Origin: an uncultured Eubacteriales bacterium
GTDB lineage: Bacteria; Bacillota; Clostridia; Oscillospirales; Oscillospiraceae
Direction of reading: 5' to 3'
Assembly: GCA_949744025.1 (NCBI GenBank)
Contig: CATJWA010000217.1
Location: 1 to 9,670 of the forward strand
Length of the DNA: 9,670 nucleotides
Part shown: positions 6,652 to 9,670 of the stretch, piece after piece
Layout of the letters: each line of letters opens with the position of its first letter
Numbering within the stretch: the stretch's first letter is position 1
Notes under the pieces: generated by a model
What the model saw: the letters and a program-made list of their open reading frames with translations, nothing else
What the model was told of the DNA's origin: nothing
The model's database searches: none
Position numbers and translations under genes: made by a program

Positions 6652-6942
6652 TTATTGTCTCTGGTTCAGGGCCCTGTCCAGCCACACGGACGCCACGTCC
6701 ATGGCCGCGTACAGACTGTCCTTCTCGCTTTTCTTCACCACACGGTCGCGGCTTTTTATGTCCGGGTCCGTGAGCTGAAGCTGCACAGATACCTTAGTCG
6801 CCACGTCCATGTCCTTGACCTTTTTCGTACCGAGTATCTGAAGCATTATGATGTACTTATCCGACATGCTGCCGAAATATATCAGGTTGTCCTTCCTGCG
6901 CAGAGGATAGCCCTTGTATTTCAGCGTTGCTTTTGCTGCCAA
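6652..6942 (-). CDS. Conserved-looking small protein of unknown function
   Basis: This 96-residue basic, soluble protein is rich in Lys, Asp and Val, with no signal peptide or membrane segment and no motif I can assign. It starts AAKATLKYKGYPLRRKDN and has a central region alternating hydrophobic and polar residues (IMLQILGTK, VSVQLQLTD) that suggests beta strands, then a helical tail with a KKSEKDSLYAAMDVASVWLDRAL stretch. The start is assigned to TTG at 6942, because GGAGG lies seven bases upstream (plus-strand CCTCC near 6950-6954) and no ATG or GTG fits; the upstream ATG at 6984 overlaps the promoter. It has a strong promoter of its own and is the first gene of a likely two-gene unit with the NlpC/P60 hydrolase. 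The good RBS, promoter and regular codon use argue it is real. Confidence 0.75.
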   Translation of the reverse strand: MAAKATLKYKGYPLRRKDNLIYFGSMSDKYIIMLQILGTKKVKDMDVATKVSVQLQLTDPDIKSRDRVVKKSEKDSLYAAMDVASVWLDRALNQRQ

Positions 6943-6974
6943 ACATATCCCTCCATTCTTATTTTTGTTACCAG

Positions 6975-7003
6975 ATTGTAACACATCGAGCTGTTTTTGT
7001 CAA
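6975..7003 (-). promoter_or_regulatory. Promoter of the 96-residue protein gene
   Basis: On the minus strand a perfect TTGACA (7003-6998) is 17 nt from TACAAT (6980-6975, 5 of 6). TGTTAC (6966-6971) and GTAACA (6978-6983) form a dyad across the -10, and a further GTTAC occurs at 7010-7014 just outside the -35, which suggests a regulator-binding site. Confidence 0.78.
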
Positions 7004-7040
7004 CATCAGGTTACAAAGTTTTGCAAAAATGATGCTTTTC

Positions 7041-7137
7041 CGAGAAAAAGTCCCCGCAGCTCAGCCTCGGAGACACAGGGGGCAGAAATTTTCAGCCGAA
7101 AACACCTGCCAGCTTCGGCTGCTGGGACTTCTTCTTA
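7041..7137 (-). ncRNA. Candidate structured RNA of unknown class
   Basis: About 95 nt of nested inverted repeats lie in the gap between trxA and the 96-residue protein gene. An outer helix pairs 7042-7060 with 7118-7136 (core AAGTCCC with GGGACTT, and GCAGC with GCTGC). An inner hairpin pairs GGCAG (7081-7085 region) with CTGCC (about 7105-7109) and TTTTC with GAAAA. Read as minus-strand RNA, one outer mismatch becomes a G-U pair and the inner 3x3 loop gains two G-U pairs, which favours that strand. The outer helix ends in a T-run on the minus strand (GGGGACTTTTTCTC). No convincing promoter was found just upstream, and I cannot match it to 6S, SRP, tmRNA or a known riboswitch. Confidence 0.35.
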
Positions 7138-7197
7138 GCGCGAAAATATGACCACTGAGTCAAGGCACCTTGCAATGTCATGCCTGAAAGCTTAACC

Positions 7198-7240
7198 ATA
7201 ACAGAGTGAGGCCGCCCTTTGGGTGGCCTCACTCTGTTAT
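7198..7240 (-). terminator. Long hairpin at the end of trxA
   Basis: A 20-bp stem (7198-7217 with 7221-7240) has a 3-nt loop and a single non-Watson-Crick position (7214/7224). It contains the trxA stop codon. No T-run follows on the minus strand, so it may act as a 3'-end stabiliser as much as a terminator. Confidence 0.6.
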
Positions 7241-7545
7241 ATCATCGCCAGCACACGGTCCTTCGGCATGTAACCGGCGGACATGTTGGTGACCTCACCG
7301 TTTTTCATTACAATCAGTGTGGGCACCGCGGAGATTCCAAAGCGCATCGCCAGCGCATTTTCCCTGTCCACGTCCACACTGCAAACCGTGAGCCTGTCTC
7401 CCATTTCACTGCCTATCTCCTCAATTATCGGGGAGAGCATCTTGCAGGGGCCGCACCAGGTCGCGTAAAAATCTATCAGCACCGGAACGTCGCTCCCGTT
7501 CACCACTTCGTCAAAGCTTGCACTGGTCAACTGTTTAACCGACAT
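7237..7545 (-). CDS. trxA: Thioredoxin
   Basis: This 102-residue cytoplasmic thiol-disulfide oxidoreductase is close to the standard 104-108 residues. The active site WCGPC is at residues 30-34 (Cys31, Cys34) in the usual FYATWCGPCK context; the buried Asp25 and the cis-proline Pro75 (AVPT) are present. A third cysteine, Cys55, lies in the central strand. The C-terminus is slightly short after GYMPKDRVLAMI, so the last helix is abbreviated. The ATG at 7545 has AGAGG (7558-7554) eight bases upstream. The neighbour on the other strand, 165 nt away, encodes an FTR-catalytic-domain-like protein, so this thioredoxin may be reduced by a ferredoxin-linked rather than NADPH-linked route; that is inference, and thioredoxin reductase (trxB) is not in the window. 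Confidence 0.95.
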   Translation of the reverse strand: MSVKQLTSASFDEVVNGSDVPVLIDFYATWCGPCKMLSPIIEEIGSEMGDRLTVCSVDVDRENALAMRFGISAVPTLIVMKNGEVTNMSAGYMPKDRVLAMI

Positions 7546-7578
7546 TGTCTTAACCTCTTTTCTTTAGTTTGGCATCTT

Positions 7579-7607
7579 ATTCTGTGCAGGACAAAAAAAT
7601 TTCACAA
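7579..7607 (-). promoter_or_regulatory. Weak candidate promoter of trxA
   Basis: TTGTGA (7607-7602) and CAGAAT (7584-7579) on the minus strand are 17 nt apart, each matching 4 of 6 consensus positions. No better pair was seen in the 165-nt gap. Confidence 0.3.
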
Positions 7608-7612
7608 AGGGC

Positions 7613-7641
7613 TTAAAAAAACTCTTTGAATGGAGTATAAT
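7613..7641 (+). promoter_or_regulatory. Promoter of the FTR-like gene
   Basis: A perfect TATAAT (7636-7641) lies 17 nt after TTAAAA (7613-7618, 4 of 6). Transcription near 7648 gives a leader of about 63 nt and excludes the in-frame ATG at 7630, which would lie upstream of the start site. Confidence 0.6.
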
Positions 7642-7710
7642 CTATTTATATATTATTATCCGACGGATACTGATTATTGTCAAGAAAAAAATTCACAGGT
7701 GGTTTTTGAA

Positions 7711-7908
7711 ATGAAAGTAAGACTTAACGACAACTCCGATGTAGTGCGCACCGTGCGCGAGGGCCTTGAAAAGAAGGGTGGATACTGTCCCTGTCGCATG
7801 GAGGAGACAGAGGATACCAAATGCGTCTGCCGCGAGTTCCGAGAGCAGATTGCCGACCCCGATTTTGAGGGCTACTGTCATTGCATGCTCTACTACAAGG
7901 AAAAATAA
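7711..7908 (+). CDS. Small ferredoxin-thioredoxin reductase catalytic-domain-like protein
   Basis: This is a 65-residue protein with six cysteines in three CxC motifs: Cys26-Pro-Cys28 (GYCPCR), Cys38-Val-Cys40 (KCVCREF) and Cys56-His-Cys58 (GYCHCMLYY). The CPC...CxC...CHC order is the signature of the FTR catalytic (beta) chain. By analogy with the chloroplast enzyme, Cys26, 38, 40 and 56 would bind a [4Fe-4S] cluster and Cys28/Cys58 would form the active-site disulfide that reduces thioredoxin with ferredoxin electrons. Spacings here are X9 and X15, while the plant/cyanobacterial enzyme has X16 and X8, and the length is about half. The ATG at 7711 has AGGTGG (7697-7702) eight bases upstream. 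No variable-chain gene is nearby. Divergent position opposite trxA supports a thiol-redox role; a pure cluster-binding role remains possible. Confidence 0.8.
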   Translation: MKVRLNDNSDVVRTVREGLEKKGGYCPCRMEETEDTKCVCREFREQIADPDFEGYCHCMLYYKEK

Positions 7909-7928
7909 AAACCTCGCGGATATTAGAA

Positions 7929-7955
7929 TTTGTCAGCGGCTCTGCCGCTTACAAA
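7929..7955. repeat. Hairpin downstream of the FTR-like gene
   Basis: TTTGT-c-AGCGGC (7929-7940) is inverted as GCCGCT-t-ACAAA (7944-7955) with a 3-nt loop and one mismatch. It may end transcription of the FTR-like gene, though no T-run follows on either strand. Confidence 0.45.
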
Positions 7956-8009
7956 CGGGAGGCACATTTTAGCTCCGCCGCCGAAAAAAACACTTCTTGC
8001 GAAACTAAC

Positions 8010-8070
8010 GTCAGCTTACTCAGCCCTCCACGCTATGCGTGGAGGGCTCCCGTTTCACGGGTGGTCTGAC
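8010..8070. repeat. Composite double-hairpin element at the 3' end of the MATE gene
   Basis: A 12-bp perfect hairpin (8022-8033 with 8037-8048, loop TAT) is followed at once by a 5-bp hairpin CCCGT/ACGGG (8049-8053 with 8057-8061). Both are enclosed by GTCAG (8010-8014) and CTGAC (8066-8070). The result is a three-way-junction shape 2 nt from the MATE stop codon. It could be a terminator for the convergent genes or a REP/MITE-like dispersed element. TTTT follows on the plus strand only. Confidence 0.5.
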
Positions 8071-8072
8071 TT

Positions 8073-9443
8073 TTACGCTTCCGCGAAAATTTTCTTCCAC
8101 GACAGCGCCGCGGCGGCAAGGCACATTACCCCCGACACCGCGTCGGAAAAGGCTCCTGACCACAATATGCCCTCCACGCCCATGAAGTGGGCAAAAATGA
8201 GTATCGCCGGAATCAGGAATATAATCTGCCTCGACAGTGACAGCACCGCGGCCATCACCGGCCGGCCTATCGCCTGGAAAAAGATACCCGTGACCACGCC
8301 TGCACCTATCATAAAGCAGGCGAGCATGTATATCCTCATGCATTTGACCGCGAATTCCATGTACAGCTCCGACTCCTGCCCGAACACCGAGATTATCTGC
8401 TCAGGGAAAAGCTGGAATATGAAAAAAGCAGCAACGAGAATGAGCATGCAGCTCGTCAGAGCGAGAAAAAATGTCTTTTTCACCCTGTCGTACCGGCGGC
8501 TGCCGTAGTTGAAGCCAAAAATGGGCTGTATGCCCGTGGCAATGCCTATGGCGACGCCTATAAGCAGTTGTCCGACCTTCATTGTTATTCCCAGCGCCGC
8601 GAGCGGGATGTCAGCGCCGTACTTCGACACCGCCCCGTATTTTACAAGGCAGTTGTTCATAATCGCGATAACCAGCACCGACGCCGCCTGCGTAATGAAG
8701 CTCGACGCGCCCAGACTCAGCACTCTTTTTACCACCGGCAGGCTCGGACGCAGGTGCCGCCGCTCAAGACGGATGCTCTTAAAGTGCGCCGCGCACACGG
8801 CGAAGTACACCGCGTTGAGTATCTGCCCTATAATCGTGGCCCAAGCTGCGCCGGCGACGCCCCATTTGAACACGAAAATGAAAATCGGGTCGAGAATCAG
8901 GTTCGTCCCGCAGCCTATCAGCAATCCGGCCATGCTCACCTTCGGCCTGCCGTCGGCGCGGATTATTCCGCCGAAGGCCGCGTCAATCATCGAAAACGGA
9001 AAGCCCAGCACAATTATACGCCCATACTCCAGCGCGTAGGGCAGCGAAGCCTCTGTCGAGCCGAACAGCCGGCAGGCCGGAAGCATAAACAGCTCGAACA
9101 GCACCGTCAGCGCAAGTCCGCAGACCGCTGTGAGCGTCACCGCGCTTCCCACGCCTCTGGCCGCGTCCTCCGTGTGCCCCGCTCCGAGGCTCAGGCTCAT
9201 ATATGCCGCCGCCCCGTCGCCTATAAGCAGCCCCGCGGCCAGCAGAATTATGGTCATGGGCAGTATCACGTTCGTCGCCGCATTGCCCAGATAGCCCACG
9301 CCCTGACCAATAAAAATCTGGTCGACCATGTTGTAGAGCGAATTGACGAGCATGGCCACCACGCTCGGTATCGCGTATTTGAGCATCAGCGATCCGACGC
9401 TCTGCGTGCCAAGCGGATTTTCGCCCTGCGTTTCCTCATGCAT
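8073..9443 (-). CDS. MATE-family multidrug/toxin efflux transporter
   Basis: This 456-residue inner-membrane protein has the twelve hydrophobic segments and length expected of MATE transporters, which export cationic drugs or metabolites in exchange for Na+ or H+. The two homologous halves are visible: an N-terminal half with LMLKYAIPSVVAMLVNSLYNMVDQIFIG and the glycine-rich GLLIGDGAAAYMSLSLG, and a C-terminal half with GIATGIQPIFGFNYGSRRYDRVKK, the conserved loop of the family. The overall pattern is closest to the MepA/DinF-like branch rather than NorM. The ATG at 9443 has AGGGGG (9457-9452) eight bases upstream. It has its own promoter and no MarR- or TetR-type regulator gene beside it within the window. 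The substrate cannot be predicted. Confidence 0.94.
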   Translation of the reverse strand: MHEETQGENPLGTQSVGSLMLKYAIPSVVAMLVNSLYNMVDQIFIGQGVGYLGNAATNVILPMTIILLAAGLLIGDGAAAYMSLSLGAGHTEDAARGVGSAVTLTAVCGLALTVLFELFMLPACRLFGSTEASLPYALEYGRIIVLGFPFSMIDAAFGGIIRADGRPKVSMAGLLIGCGTNLILDPIFIFVFKWGVAGAAWATIIGQILNAVYFAVCAAHFKSIRLERRHLRPSLPVVKRVLSLGASSFITQAASVLVIAIMNNCLVKYGAVSKYGADIPLAALGITMKVGQLLIGVAIGIATGIQPIFGFNYGSRRYDRVKKTFFLALTSCMLILVAAFFIFQLFPEQIISVFGQESELYMEFAVKCMRIYMLACFMIGAGVVTGIFFQAIGRPVMAAVLSLSRQIIFLIPAILIFAHFMGVEGILWSGAFSDAVSGVMCLAAAALSWKKIFAEA

Positions 9444-9494
9444 TTCCTTTTCCCCCTATATATCAAAGCAGGATTTTCGTGCAATATCTTTTTT

Positions 9495-9522
9495 ATTATA
9501 CACGTTTTGGCAAAAATGTTAA
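9495..9522 (-). promoter_or_regulatory. Promoter of the MATE transporter gene
   Basis: On the minus strand TTAACA (9522-9517, 5 of 6) is 16 nt from a perfect TATAAT (9500-9495). Transcription near 9488 gives a leader of about 45 nt. Confidence 0.65.
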
Positions 9523-9558
9523 GGCAAATTTTGTTGTAAATGACAACAAAATTTGCCT
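9522..9558. repeat. Long palindrome abutting the MATE promoter
   Basis: A 16-bp perfect inverted repeat (9522-9537 with 9543-9558, loop AAATG) has AGGCAAATTTTGTTGT as its left arm. It touches the -35 element. It may be an operator, or a terminator, though neither strand has an immediate T-run after it. Confidence 0.6.
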
Positions 9559-9591
9559 GAGCATTTTAAGAATTTCTGTCCTTGTTGTAAA
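9531..9591 (+). repeat. 10-nt direct repeat TTGTTGTAAA
   Basis: Exact copies lie at 9531-9540 and 9582-9591, start to start 51 bp, the first inside the palindrome next to the MATE promoter. They could be binding sites or chance. Confidence 0.35.
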
Positions 9592-9624
9592 CCCCGCGCC
9601 CGCGCGGCTCCGCGGTGGCTTTTT

Positions 9625-9664
9625 ACGGCAAAATAAAGTTCGGCCGCAAAACGCGGCCGAACTT
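9625..9664 (-). terminator. Terminator of a minus-strand gene beyond the right edge
   Basis: A 12-bp perfect stem (9636-9647 with 9653-9664, loop AAAAC) is followed on the minus strand by TTTATTTT. No gene in the window ends here, so it should serve a minus-strand gene to the right. Confidence 0.72.
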
Positions 9665-9670
9665 CAGCCT

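Noticed and set aside
7036..7140. 6S RNA or small SRP RNA as the identity of the structured region
   Set aside because: It is too short for 6S RNA (usually about 160-200 nt) and lacks the conserved GGAAGGAAGCAGCC-type loop of SRP RNA.
7630..7710. 27-residue upstream extension of the FTR-like protein
   Set aside because: The ATG at 7630 lies upstream of the predicted transcription start and just before the TATAAT. The internal ATG at 7711 has a proper SD.
8568..9539. 323-codon open frame on the plus strand opposite the MATE gene
   Set aside because: Its translation is rich in Arg, His and Gln and hydrophilic throughout, the expected complement of a hydrophobic membrane protein, and it has no supporting RBS.
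9598..9624. GC-rich hairpin followed by TTTTT on the plus strand
   Set aside because: The stem needs a 2-nt bulge, and no plus-strand gene ends nearby, so it may be a by-product of the GC-rich sequence.
1..9670. CRISPR arrays, insertion sequences, prophage or defence genes
   Set aside because: No regularly spaced repeats, transposase or integrase motifs or defence-associated domains were seen. All long genes are ordinary metabolic, envelope, redox or transport functions.

Overview
This is a GC-rich (roughly 58-60 percent by eye), densely packed chromosomal window, most likely from an anaerobic Clostridia bacterium, perhaps of the Oscillospirales/Ruminococcaceae type. The evidence is a type III glutamine synthetase, a NifS/NifU iron-sulfur pair in place of a proteobacterial isc operon, strong GGAGG-type ribosome binding sites, consensus sigma-A promoters and a small ferredoxin-thioredoxin-reductase-like protein. 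No phage, transposase, integrase, CRISPR array, tRNA or rRNA gene was seen.

Layout, left to right. (1) 1-1353: the C-terminal part of type III glutamine synthetase (+), closed by a classical terminator. (2) 1423-3157: a consensus promoter overlaid by a long imperfect palindrome, then cysteine desulfurase (nifS/iscS type) and its scaffold partner (nifU/iscU type) as a two-gene operon (+). (3) 3164-4138: an M19-family dipeptidase (-), convergent with the scaffold gene and divergent from cysteine synthase (4261-5190, +); the dipeptidase and cysK promoters overlap each other. (4) 5228-6942 (-): a conserved small protein of unknown function, a secreted SH3b-SH3b-NlpC/P60 cell-wall hydrolase and a small membrane-anchored protein; the last two are separated by a terminator. 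(5) 6943-7236: a promoter with GTTAC/GTAAC elements and a stretch of nested inverted repeats that looks like a structured RNA. (6) 7237-7908: thioredoxin (-) divergent from a 65-residue, six-cysteine FTR-catalytic-domain-like protein (+). (7) 7909-8072: intergenic hairpins. (8) 8073-9443: a MATE-family efflux transporter (-). (9) 9444-9670: the MATE promoter, a long palindrome, a 10-nt direct repeat and a terminator for a minus-strand gene outside the window.

The left half has a sulfur and cysteine theme: CysK makes cysteine, the desulfurase extracts its sulfur, and the scaffold assembles Fe-S clusters. The dipeptidase could supply amino acids such as cysteine from Cys-Gly-type dipeptides, but that is inference. 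The right half has a thiol-redox pair (thioredoxin plus FTR-like protein) next to a transporter. Nothing here is clearly a new defence or mobile system. The observations most worth following are the FTR-like protein facing trxA, the palindromic operator over the nifS promoter, the structured-RNA candidate near 7041-7137, and the overlapping dipeptidase/cysK promoters.
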